A model generated the notes under the pieces. The model ran no database searches. It was not told where the DNA came from and saw nothing but the letters and a program-made list of their open reading frames with translations. A DNA stretch of 64,000 nt. Source: CAYYFX01 sp046330135 (GTDB lineage Bacteria > ARS69). Below, piece by piece: positions 1 to 8,093 of the stretch. How positions within the stretch are numbered: position 1 is the first letter of the stretch; every line of letters begins with the position of its first letter. The DNA is taken from NCBI GenBank assembly GCA_046330135.1, contig JAXLTI010000006.1, positions 434,001-498,000 of the forward strand, written 5' to 3'. The position numbers and the translations under genes were made by a program.

Positions 1-121
1 TCCCGGCACGGGCCGAGGGAGCGGCGAGAACCGTCCAGGCGAGGAGGAGAGCAGGAAGCACGGACGACGCCGTCGTACGGGCGACGCGTCGACGGAGGGA
101 AGCGCGGCGAGAGGCGATCAT
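1..121 (-). CDS. N-terminus of a secreted protein (partial)
   Basis: The reading frame starts with ATG at 121 and runs off the left edge, so only about 40 residues are visible. They form a classic Sec signal peptide: a positively charged start (MIASRRASLRRR), a hydrophobic core (SVLPALLLAWTVLAAP) and an Ala-x-Ala type cleavage site (SARAG). A GGAG ribosome binding site lies six bases upstream of the ATG. The gene follows the metallophosphoesterase gene on the same strand after about 130 bases, so the two could be co-transcribed. The mature protein lies outside the window and its function cannot be called. Confidence 0.6.
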   Translation of the reverse strand, partial: MIASRRASLRRRVARTTASSVLPALLLAWTVLAAPSARAG

Positions 122-253
122 GAGACGCTCCGTTTCGATCGACCCGGGGCGGGCGAAGCTCGTGCCCGGCGACACGGGAGCAGTCTAGCCGGTCCCGGCC
201 GGCGTCTCATGTCCTTCTTTGCGGGAGGCGGACCGCGGCGGCGGGCGGACCGC

Positions 254-3163
254 TCAGCGCCCCCTCAAGTGCACGAGCTTCCGGACGGCGTGCATGCCGT
301 CCACGTCGATCTTGGCGAAGTAGACGCCGTCCGCGACCATGCGCCGCAAGTCGTCCCGCCCATCCCAGGGGGCCTGGTGACGACCCGCGTCGAAGGGACC
401 GTTCGCGAGCGTGCGCACCCGGCGGCCGCGCAGGTCGTAGACCGCGAGGGTCACGCGGGCGGCGCGCGGCATCGACCACGAGAAGACGGTCGCCGCGCCG
501 GGGTTCGGCGAGGGGCGCTCGAACTCCAGCCGGCCCGCTCCCCCGCCCGACGACGGCGCCCCGGTGGGCCGGCCCGCCACGGCGCGCGAGAACGCGTAGA
601 GGTGGCCGTCGTCCGCGCCCACGTAGAGGAAGTCCCCGGAGATCGCGGCGGAGGACGCGATGGGGGCGCCCAGGAAGTAGTGCCAGAGCTCGGCACCGGT
701 GAAGAGATCGAGGGCGTAGAGGTTCCCGTCCAGCGCGCCCACGTACACCACGTCGGCGGCGATCGCCGGCGTGGCCGACGTCGACTTCGACTGCCGGTGC
801 CCGAGCGTCATCTCGTAGAGCTCGGTGCCCACGTCGTGGGACCAGAGGAGACAGCCCGTGCTCGCGTCGAAGCCGCAGTTCCGCCCGTTGACCGCGTCCA
901 CCATCCCCGAGACCACGAGCACCCCGTGCGCGAGCGCCGGCGAGTCCGTCTCCGTCTGCAGATGAGGGTAAGTGCGCGCGAGCAGGGACCCGTTGGTCCG
1001 TCTCAGGTCCACCTTCTGATCGGGGTCGAACGTGAGGCCCCCGAAGCCGCCCACGACGTACACGGTGTCCCCCGAGCAGATCGGGGAGCGCCAGGCGCCG
1101 AACTGCTCCCATATCTGCATGGCGCCGTCGGCGCGGCTGAATGAAGCGAGCGGCGCGTTCTCCGTCCACCAGTCCTGCGCGAACCCGCCCGCGTACACCT
1201 TCTGGGTGTCCGCCGCCGGCGCTCCGTAGATGAACGGGTAGAAGGAGGAGCCCCGCCACTCGGACAGCCACTCCACCGATCCACTGGGCCAGTGGACGCC
1301 GAGCACGAAGGGCTTCCCCCCGACCCACGCATCGTCGCCGTCGAAGATCGGAGCGGTGAAGTCGTAGCCGCCGTTGTGCTTGTCGATCGCCCAGAGGCGA
1401 GCGCCCGTCTGGAGGCTCAGCCCGTAGGCCGAGTCCGCGATCGCGTTGACGAGGACGACGTCGCCCGCGACGGCCGGAGCCAGCCCCACGCCCCCCGGCA
1501 CACGCGTGAACCAGAGCTTCTCCCCCGTCGTCGCGTCGAAGGCGGCGATCCCGGCTTCCTGCGGAGTCCTCTCGCCGCGGACGCCGAAGAGCACCTTGCC
1601 TCCGGCCACGACCGGCGAGCTGAGCGCGACCATCCCGTCCGCGTCGGCCACCCATTCGAGGCGCAGCGGAGGCGGCAGGCTGTCGGGCGTGGCACTCGTG
1701 CCGGCCGCGTTCCTTCGGAACATCGGCCAAGGCCCGCCGGTGTGCGGGGGACCTTCCGCCTGATGCTGAACGGCGAAGCTCGCGTGCGCCGCGAACGGCG
1801 TCCCATCCTCGAACTGACCGGACGCGTTCGCGTCGTACATGCCGTCGGCGCACGCGGAGAGGTCCAGCGTGCCGCGCCAGAGCGAGACGCCCTCCGCCAC
1901 GAGCGGCACGTTCCACGCCGGCCCCTCGGGACCCTGGAGCGTCAGGGTGGCCGATGCCACGTGGCTCAACGTGTCGTAAGCCTGCAGGAGGGCCGGCAGC
2001 GAGGACTGCGCGACGGTCTGCCCGTCGAAGGGCGACACGAGCAGGACCCGGTGGCTCACCCCGATCCGACGCATGTCGTAGTCGATCGATCCGTCGGCGC
2101 CGCACGTGACGATGCCGAAGCCCCGCGCGGTGCGGTCGATCGGGCCCCGCACGGTCCAGCTCTGGTTGTAGTCCGCGATGAACGGATGGCGTTGCGCCAG
2201 CTGCCGGCAGTGCCAGTGACCGGAGAAGACGGACGAGATCCCCCGCGAGACCCACAGATCGAGGACCTCGGGCGGTGTCTCCGACGTCAGCAGGTGCTGG
2301 AAGAGCGCCAGCTTCGCGGTGGGCGAAGCGGCGTTCAGGTCGTTCACGAGCCACTCCGCCTCGCGCGGACTGCCGGGCTCGCTGTTCCACATGATGAAGT
2401 GCCACGAGCCCATCTCCACCGAGTAGTACGGCGGCCCCACGTAGGTCATGTAGTTGTCGAGGGACGGCGGGATGTCCACGTCGTGATTGCCGACGACGTT
2501 GAGAACGGGGATGTGCGACTGCGCGATCTGCGCGAGATAGCACGTCCAGTGGTCCGCATAGGATCCGCGCTCCACGAGGTCGCCGGTGTTGATGATGCAA
2601 TTCGGGGGACTCGCGAGCGCGTTCACCGCGTCGATCGCGTCCGTGAACGGCGGGACGTCCGGTTCCGTGTTCGCGTGCGTATCCGAGAAGTGCACGAAGC
2701 GCACGGGATCCGAGGCGGTCTGCGGGCAGTCCCTCAGGGCGAAGTCGGCCGAGTCCGGATGCGCTTCACGGTTCACGCGGTGATAGAACGAGCCGGTGGG
2801 CCACAGGCCCGCCGGCACCGTCAGGATGACGAACGGCGAGATGTTGCGGTCGACGGGCACGTCGACCTGCCCGGAGGAATCCGTGAAGTAGACGTCCACG
2901 CCGTTCGTCAGGCGGATCGACGCCAGCCCTTCCTCGCCGGGCGCCTTCCGGCCGTCCTTGTCCGCGTCGTGGAAAACGCGGCAGACGACCCAGGTGGTGT
3001 CCGGGGCGGCATGCGAGACCGGCGCGCTCGCCAGGACGGCGAGGGTCGCGATCAGCGCGAGAGCCGGGCCGCCGGAGCCGCCGTCGCGTCGCCACGCGAC
3101 CGGCGAGCTCTGGAGCCCGTCGGCATCCCAGGGGGACGGAGCCAAGGGTCCTCCGCTCGGCAC
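254..3163 (-). CDS. Secreted calcineurin-like metallophosphoesterase with PQQ-type propeller and FlgD-like C-terminal domain (paralog 1)
   Basis: Predicted exported phosphoesterase of 969 residues. The GTG start at 3163 has GGAG five bases upstream. In order: signal peptide (about 35-55), an SdrD/Cna-B-like segment (70-110, CRVFHDADKDG), and a metallophosphoesterase domain with all metal motifs: DTH at 161-163, GDLVERG from 194, GNHD at 225-228 and GHWH at 315-318. A PQQ/BamB-like beta-propeller follows (about 480-830, repeats of the form AFDATTGEKLW), and a FlgD-like domain ends in RKLVHLRGR. The family hydrolyses phosphomonoesters or diesters with two metal ions; the substrate here is unknown. 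Two paralogs lie at 13.9 and 25.8 kb. The C-terminal domain suggests cell-surface delivery (inference). A 21-bp tandem repeat lies just upstream. Confidence 0.85.
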   Translation of the reverse strand: MPSGGPLAPSPWDADGLQSSPVAWRRDGGSGGPALALIATLAVLASAPVSHAAPDTTWVVCRVFHDADKDGRKAPGEEGLASIRLTNGVDVYFTDSSGQVDVPVDRNISPFVILTVPAGLWPTGSFYHRVNREAHPDSADFALRDCPQTASDPVRFVHFSDTHANTEPDVPPFTDAIDAVNALASPPNCIINTGDLVERGSYADHWTCYLAQIAQSHIPVLNVVGNHDVDIPPSLDNYMTYVGPPYYSVEMGSWHFIMWNSEPGSPREAEWLVNDLNAASPTAKLALFQHLLTSETPPEVLDLWVSRGISSVFSGHWHCRQLAQRHPFIADYNQSWTVRGPIDRTARGFGIVTCGADGSIDYDMRRIGVSHRVLLVSPFDGQTVAQSSLPALLQAYDTLSHVASATLTLQGPEGPAWNVPLVAEGVSLWRGTLDLSACADGMYDANASGQFEDGTPFAAHASFAVQHQAEGPPHTGGPWPMFRRNAAGTSATPDSLPPPLRLEWVADADGMVALSSPVVAGGKVLFGVRGERTPQEAGIAAFDATTGEKLWFTRVPGGVGLAPAVAGDVVLVNAIADSAYGLSLQTGARLWAIDKHNGGYDFTAPIFDGDDAWVGGKPFVLGVHWPSGSVEWLSEWRGSSFYPFIYGAPAADTQKVYAGGFAQDWWTENAPLASFSRADGAMQIWEQFGAWRSPICSGDTVYVVGGFGGLTFDPDQKVDLRRTNGSLLARTYPHLQTETDSPALAHGVLVVSGMVDAVNGRNCGFDASTGCLLWSHDVGTELYEMTLGHRQSKSTSATPAIAADVVYVGALDGNLYALDLFTGAELWHYFLGAPIASSAAISGDFLYVGADDGHLYAFSRAVAGRPTGAPSSGGGAGRLEFERPSPNPGAATVFSWSMPRAARVTLAVYDLRGRRVRTLANGPFDAGRHQAPWDGRDDLRRMVADGVYFAKIDVDGMHAVRKLVHLRGR

Positions 3164-3188
3164 GAGAACTCCGCGAGTCTAGCCCAAG

Positions 3189-3230
3189 TCGCACGACGAT
3201 TGCCACGTCTCGCACGACGATTGCCACGTC
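3189..3230. repeat. Perfect tandem duplication of a 21-bp unit
   Basis: The unit TCGCACGACGATTGCCACGTC occurs twice head to tail (3189-3209 and 3210-3230) with no mismatch. It sits 26 bases upstream of the GTG start of the phosphoesterase gene on the minus strand, in the gap that also holds the tetR control region. It could be a repeated regulator site or a recent slippage duplication. Confidence 0.8.
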
Positions 3231-3302
3231 CGGGCCCACGATGGCGGACTCGTCACTCGTGTACTCTCCTTCCCGACCGGCCCTTGACGCGCCCGCGAGA
3301 CA

Positions 3303-3328
3303 GATTCATCTTGTGAATCTAGATTCAC
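3303..3328. promoter_or_regulatory. Double palindromic operator of the tetR-efflux operon
   Basis: Three copies of the half-site GATTCA/TGAATC occur in 25 bases. GATTCA (3303-3308) and TGAATC (3314-3319) form an inverted repeat with a 5-base spacer. The middle half-site also pairs with GATTCA (3322-3327), giving the perfect 16-bp palindrome GTGAATCTAGATTCAC (3313-3328). A -35-like TTGACG lies at 3284-3289, so the operator would cover the -10 region and early transcript. Its position ahead of a tetR gene and an efflux operon fits autorepression. Binding itself is inferred. Confidence 0.65.
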
Positions 3329-3330
3329 TC

Positions 3331-3358
3331 CGCCGGATGCTCGAGGAAGCATCCGGCG
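3331..3358. other. Perfect 10-bp hairpin in the tetR leader
   Basis: CGCCGGATGC (3331-3340) and GCATCCGGCG (3349-3358) are exact inverse complements around an 8-base loop. The hairpin sits between the operator and the tetR start codon and has no T-run. It may be a leader structure or another dyad binding site rather than an intrinsic terminator. Confidence 0.55.
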
Positions 3359-3410
3359 GCGCCCCCCTCGGCCGCGCTCCGGGGCGCCCTCGGGGATCGG
3401 AGGACGGACC

Positions 3411-4028
3411 GTGGCCCGAACGCCGCTACGCACGCGTCTCCGCAAGGAAGCGCGCAACGCCATCCTGGACGCCGCGGAGGAAGTGTTCGCGAAGGAAGGC
3501 CTCCACCGCGGCCGGATGGAGCACGTGTCGCGGCGAGCCGGGACGGCCGTCGGCACGCTCTACAACCACTTCGAGAATCGCGAGGCCTTGCTGGCCACTC
3601 TCCTCCAGACGCGACGCCAAGAGCTCCTCGCCGGCGTGGATCGCGCGGTGGCGGAGGCCGGGGACTCGTTCTCGGAGCGGGTCGCCGCCTTCGTGGACGC
3701 GATCCTGGCGCACTACGAGGCGCACCGCCCGTTCTTCGCCATCCTCATCCAGGGGGACGTGGCCGGTAAGGCTCGCGTCACGCCGCCCGGCGCGGAGCAC
3801 ACGTCGCGCCAGCTCGTCGCGCGCGCCGAGGAGATCGTCCGGCAAGGCGTTCGCGAAGGGAAGCTGCGCCGGAAGGACTCCGATCTCTGGCCGGACCTCC
3901 TCGTCGGAGGGATCCGCGCGCTCCTCGTCCGGGACCTGGACGACGGCACTCGCCGCGGGAAGCTCGTGACGGCGCAACGCTACCTGGACTTCTTCTTCCA
4001 CGGCACCGGACCGAGCCGCCGTGCGTGA
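3411..4028 (+). CDS. TetR/AcrR-family transcriptional repressor
   Basis: This 205-residue protein is the likely repressor of the efflux genes that follow. The GTG start at 3411 is set by GGAGGA at 3399-3404. Residues ~10-55 form the TetR helix-turn-helix (RNAILDAAEEVFAKEG, then GTAVGTLYNHFENREAL). The rest is a helical ligand-binding domain with no specific signature. The gene overlaps the TolC-like gene by eight bases, and an operator with GATTCA half-sites lies about 85 bases upstream. Autorepression relieved by a pump substrate is the expected mode for the family; the inducer is unknown. Confidence 0.88.
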   Translation: MARTPLRTRLRKEARNAILDAAEEVFAKEGLHRGRMEHVSRRAGTAVGTLYNHFENREALLATLLQTRRQELLAGVDRAVAEAGDSFSERVAAFVDAILAHYEAHRPFFAILIQGDVAGKARVTPPGAEHTSRQLVARAEEIVRQGVREGKLRRKDSDLWPDLLVGGIRALLVRDLDDGTRRGKLVTAQRYLDFFFHGTGPSRRA

Positions 4029-5373
4029 CGGGCGCATCGGCGGCGCCGCCGCCCTCTTCGTGGCGCTCTCGCTCCGCGCCGGGATCCTCCCCCCCTCCGT
4101 CGCGTCGGCGGAGGAACGCATGACGCTCGCCGAGGCGGTCGCGCGCGCCGCGTCGCAGGCCGCGAGCGCACGCGTGGCGCACCTGGAGAGCCTCCGGTCC
4201 GACCAGGACGTCGCGAAGGAGCGGGCGAGCCTCCTTCCGGACCTCAGCCTCCGTGCGTTCGCCAGCAACCGCACGTACGACGTCGCTCCGCTCGGGTTCT
4301 CCGTGCCCGGCCCGGACGGAGGGGAAGCGTCGGACCTCATCGGCCCCGTGCACGAGACCGACGCCCGCCTCGCCGCCGAGCAGGCCCTGCTGGATCTCTC
4401 CAGCCTGAGGAAGGTCCGTGCCGCACGAGAGGCCGCGGACGCCAGCCGGGCCGAGGCGGCGGACGGCGCGGCCGCCGCGGCCTATCGCGCGGCCGTCGCG
4501 TACGTATCCGCCGCGCGCGCCCGCGCGAGCCTCGACGCGCAGCAGGAGGATCTGAAGCTCGCGGCCCAGCTCCTGGATCTGGCGAAGCAGCGGCTCCAGG
4601 CGGGCACCGCGGCCAGCATCGACGTGATCCGCGCGCAGACGCGTGAAGCGGAGGCGCGCGGGCTCGTGCTCATCGCGCAGAACGACTCCGACCGCGCCGC
4701 CATCGACCTCGCGCGCGCGCTCGGCCTCCCGAGCGACTCCACGCTGGCCCTCGCCGACACCCTGTCCGACGACCTCGCCTCCACCGTTCCCCCCGACGAG
4801 GCCGCCGCGATCGCCTTCGCGCTCGACCATCGCGAAGACCTGCGCGCGGCGCGGGCGCGGGCGCAAGCGGCCGAGACGCGGCGCGCCGCCGCGAGCGCAG
4901 AGCGCTTCCCGCGTCTCGTCGTGGGTGCGGACTGGGGCTGGGACGGAACGAGCCCCTCGGACGCCGTCGCCACGCGCGAGGTCGCCGTTCGCCTGAGCCT
5001 GCCTCTCTGGGACGGCTTCGAGCGCGAGAGCCGCATCACGCAGCAGTCGTTGATCCGGGAGGAGATGGAGATCCGCGCGCGGGACCTCGAGCTCGAGATC
5101 GCCGCGCAGATCCGCTCCGCCTGGATGACCGTGGTCTCCGGCCGCCAACAGGAGGACATCGCGCGCGAGCGGCTCTCCCTCGCGGACGCGGAGCTGTCGC
5201 AGGCGCGCGAGCGGTTCGCGAACGGCGTCGCGAACAACATCGAGGTGCTCGACGCACAGTCGTCGCTGAACCGATCCCGCCAGGCTCTCATCGACGCGCG
5301 CGCCGGGGTGGCCGCAGCGAGTCTCGCGCTCGCGCGGGCGGCGGGCGTGGCCCAGGCCGTGAGGTGGTCATGA
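4021..5373 (+). CDS. TolC-family outer-membrane efflux protein
   Basis: Outer-membrane channel subunit of 450 residues, near the usual family size. A signal peptide occupies about residues 1-30 (GAAALFVALSLRAG). Two OEP repeats rich in long amphipathic helices follow (for example RMTLAEAVARAASQ and the second-half motif GVANNIEVLDAQSSLNRSR), as in TolC-type alpha-barrels. Its GTG start overlaps the end of tetR, and its TGA overlaps the ATG of the next gene, so translation is probably coupled. With the adjacent EmrA- and EmrB-like proteins it would complete a tripartite pump across both membranes. Confidence 0.9.
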   Translation: MRDGRIGGAAALFVALSLRAGILPPSVASAEERMTLAEAVARAASQAASARVAHLESLRSDQDVAKERASLLPDLSLRAFASNRTYDVAPLGFSVPGPDGGEASDLIGPVHETDARLAAEQALLDLSSLRKVRAAREAADASRAEAADGAAAAAYRAAVAYVSAARARASLDAQQEDLKLAAQLLDLAKQRLQAGTAASIDVIRAQTREAEARGLVLIAQNDSDRAAIDLARALGLPSDSTLALADTLSDDLASTVPPDEAAAIAFALDHREDLRAARARAQAAETRRAAASAERFPRLVVGADWGWDGTSPSDAVATREVAVRLSLPLWDGFERESRITQQSLIREEMEIRARDLELEIAAQIRSAWMTVVSGRQQEDIARERLSLADAELSQARERFANGVANNIEVLDAQSSLNRSRQALIDARAGVAAASLALARAAGVAQAVRWS

Positions 5374-6500
5374 GCTCGGAAGCCCCACACCCGCTCCCGG
5401 AAGCGCCTCCGGCTCCGCGACCGACGCGTCCGGACCCGCTCCCGCCCGTCCCCGCGCTCGCCGAGAACGACGGCCGCTCGCGCGGCGCTCCCCCCACCGA
5501 CGCCCTCGGGAGGCCGCGGCCGCTCACGCTGGGGCTCGTCGTCGTCGTCGCGGTGGCGCTGCTCGCGTGGGGCGCCCGGGCCTGGCAGTACGCGCGAACG
5601 CACGTCGAGACGGACGACGCGCAGGTGGAGGGCCACATCATTCCGGTGCTGGCGCACGCCGGCGGCTACGTTCTCGCCGTGCACGTCGTGGAGAACCAGA
5701 CGGTGAAGGCGGGCGACGCCCTCGTGGACCTCGACGAGCGCGAGCTCCGGGCGCGCCTCGCCGAGGCGGAGGCCCAGCTCGCGGTGGCGCTGGCCGGCGC
5801 GGGCGAGAACGGGCAGGCCGCCGCTCGACTGAGCGCGGCACGCGCCGCGCTCGTGCAGACTCGCGCCGACGTGACGAAGGCCGACGCCGACCTCGGCCGG
5901 TACCGCTCGCTCGCGGACCGGAGCATCGTGAGCCGCCAGCAGCTGGACGCCGCCACGTCGGACGCCGCCTCGGCCCATGCGCGCGCGGACGCCGCCGGCC
6001 AGCAGGTCGCCGCCGCCGCGGCGGACGTGCGGGCCGCCGAGAGCCGCGTGGCGGCAGCACGCGCCGCGCGCGACCGGGCGCTGGTCGAGCTTTCGTACGC
6101 CCGGGTCCTCGCCCCGAGCGACGGCGTGATCTCGAAGAAGAACGTGGAGATCGGTCAGCTCGTCCAGGCGGGACAGCCGCTCCTCGCCGTCGTCCCGCTG
6201 ACGGACGTCTGGGTGGTCGCGAACCTGAAGGAGACTCAGCTGGAGCGCCTGCGCGCCGGACAGAAGGCGGAGATCCGCGCGGACTCCTATCCGGGGCGCG
6301 CGTACCGCGGCCACGTGGACAGCGTGAGCCCGGCCACCGGAGCGAAGTTCTCGCTCCTCCCGCCGGACAACGCCACGGGCAACTTCGTGAAGGTCGTGCA
6401 ACGGGTGCCCGTGAAGGTCCTCGTCGACGATCCGTACGACGCGGCGCGCCCGCTGCGCCCGGGGATGAGCGTTCGCGTGGATGTCTCCACCGGCTCATGA
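5370..6500 (+). CDS. HlyD/EmrA-family periplasmic adaptor of a drug-efflux pump
   Basis: Membrane-fusion subunit of 376 residues. The start is the ATG in the ATGA overlap with the upstream gene, with GAGGTGG directly upstream; a GTG six bases earlier is possible. It has a proline-rich cytoplasmic N-terminus, one membrane helix (about 52-69, LTLGLVVVVAVALLAW), the EmrA hallmark ETDDAQVEGH, biotinyl-lipoyl-like halves, a long alpha-hairpin (about 130-220) and a beta-barrel. It links the MFS pump to the TolC-like channel. Its stop also overlaps the next start as ATGA. Confidence 0.9.
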   Translation: MSSEAPHPLPEAPPAPRPTRPDPLPPVPALAENDGRSRGAPPTDALGRPRPLTLGLVVVVAVALLAWGARAWQYARTHVETDDAQVEGHIIPVLAHAGGYVLAVHVVENQTVKAGDALVDLDERELRARLAEAEAQLAVALAGAGENGQAAARLSAARAALVQTRADVTKADADLGRYRSLADRSIVSRQQLDAATSDAASAHARADAAGQQVAAAAADVRAAESRVAAARAARDRALVELSYARVLAPSDGVISKKNVEIGQLVQAGQPLLAVVPLTDVWVVANLKETQLERLRAGQKAEIRADSYPGRAYRGHVDSVSPATGAKFSLLPPDNATGNFVKVVQRVPVKVLVDDPYDAARPLRPGMSVRVDVSTGS

Positions 6501-8050
6501 GGCCGACGCCGCACAAGTGGGTGGTCGCCGGGACGGTCCTCCTCCCCACGATCATGGCGGTGCTCGACGCGAGCATCGTGAACGTCGCGCTCCCGGACAT
6601 GAGCGGGTCGCTCGGCGCGTCGCTCGAAGAGATCACGTGGGTCGTGACGGGCTACATCCTCGCGAACGTGATCATCATGCCGATCATCGGCTTGCTGAGC
6701 GCGCACATCGGCCGGAAGCGCTTCTACGTCGCGTCCGTGATCCTCTTCACGACGAGCTCCATGGCGTGCGGTCTCGCGCGCACGCTGCCGCTGCTGGTCG
6801 TCTTCCGGATCGTGCAAGGCATCGGCGGCGGCGTGCTCATCCCCGTCTCGCAGGCGATCTTGCGAGAGACGTTCCCGCTCGAGGAACAGGGCCTGGCGAT
6901 GGGCATCTTCGGCATGGGCGTGGTGCTCGCACCCGCCATCGGGCCCACGCTCGGCGGGTGGCTCACGGACCAGTACTCCTGGCCGTGGATCTTCTACGTG
7001 AACCTGCCCGTGGGGATCGTGTGCGTCGCGCTCATCCTGCGCTTCATCCAGGACCCGCCGTTCCTCGCCCGGGAGCACGGCCGCTTCGACATCCCCGGCC
7101 TCGCTCTCCTGACCATCGGCCTCGGGTCGCTGCAGCTCATGCTGGAGAAGGGCGAGAGCAAGGACTGGTTCGAGTCGGCGATGATCGTGGACCTGACCGT
7201 GGCGGCGGTCGTCGGGATGAGCCTCTTCCTCTGGCACGAGCTGCGCGCGAAGCACCCCGCGGTGGACCTTCGCCTGATGAGGAACGTCTCGTTCAGCTCG
7301 GCCACGTTCCTCGGCGGCATCCTCGGCGCCGGCCTCTACGGCACGCTCTTCGTGCTGCCTCTCTACTTCCAGCGGCTGCTGGGCTACTCGGCGATGGACT
7401 CCGGCCTCGCCCTCATGCCGCGGAGCCTCACCATGGTCTTCGTGATGCCGATCGGCGGCTTCCTGTACAACCGCGTGGGCGCGCGGGTCCTCGTGGGCGC
7501 CGGGCTCGCCGTCAGCGCGCTCTCCTTCTTCCAGCTCTCGCGCCTCACGCTCGACATGAGCGCGTGGGACCTCTTCCTCCCGCAGATGTGGCAGGGCGTG
7601 GGCTTCGGCTTGATCTTCGTGGCGCTCAGCACCGCCGCGTTCGCCACCATCCCGCGCCCGAAGATCACCGCAGCCGCGGGCCTCTACAACGTGGTGCGCC
7701 AAGTCTTCGGCAGCGTGGGCATCGCGCTCTCCGCCACGCAGCTCTCCAGCGCCACCACGGGCTACCGCGAGATCCTCTCGGCCCACGTCACGCCGTACGA
7801 CTTCGAGACGCGTCGCTGGCTCGGCGCCGCGGCGTCGGGCCTCGGCCGCTCCGCGGACCACGCCACCGCCGCCCAACAAGCTCTCCGGCTGCTGGACCTC
7901 GACGTCACCCGGCAGGCCACGATGCTCTCCTACGACCACGCGTTCCTCATGGTGTCCCTGCTCTTCGCGGCGTCGATCCCGCTCGCGTTCCTGCTGCGCA
8001 CGCCGCGCGTGGGACGCGCGGGGCGAGGCGAGTCCGTGGCCCTGGAGTGA
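6497..8050 (+). CDS. DHA2-family (EmrB/QacA-type) MFS drug transporter
   Basis: Proton-driven drug exporter of 517 residues with about 14 predicted membrane helices, as expected for DHA2. Family motifs include LDASIVNVALPDM in helix 1, the loop 2-3 motif AHIGRKRF and the motif C region GMGVVLAPAIGPTLGG. It starts at the ATG that overlaps the adaptor gene's stop and is the last gene of the four-gene operon. Substrates cannot be predicted from sequence. Confidence 0.92.
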   Translation: MRPTPHKWVVAGTVLLPTIMAVLDASIVNVALPDMSGSLGASLEEITWVVTGYILANVIIMPIIGLLSAHIGRKRFYVASVILFTTSSMACGLARTLPLLVVFRIVQGIGGGVLIPVSQAILRETFPLEEQGLAMGIFGMGVVLAPAIGPTLGGWLTDQYSWPWIFYVNLPVGIVCVALILRFIQDPPFLAREHGRFDIPGLALLTIGLGSLQLMLEKGESKDWFESAMIVDLTVAAVVGMSLFLWHELRAKHPAVDLRLMRNVSFSSATFLGGILGAGLYGTLFVLPLYFQRLLGYSAMDSGLALMPRSLTMVFVMPIGGFLYNRVGARVLVGAGLAVSALSFFQLSRLTLDMSAWDLFLPQMWQGVGFGLIFVALSTAAFATIPRPKITAAAGLYNVVRQVFGSVGIALSATQLSSATTGYREILSAHVTPYDFETRRWLGAAASGLGRSADHATAAQQALRLLDLDVTRQATMLSYDHAFLMVSLLFAASIPLAFLLRTPRVGRAGRGESVALE

Positions 8051-8093
8051 GCCGGCGCGGCGCGCGACAGGGACGCTCGGCGCCTCGCTTCGA

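Noticed and set aside
5567..6496. N-terminal extension of the MFS transporter frame
   Set aside because: The extension is Arg/Gly-rich shadow of the adaptor gene; the ATG at 6497 in the ATGA overlap is the true start.
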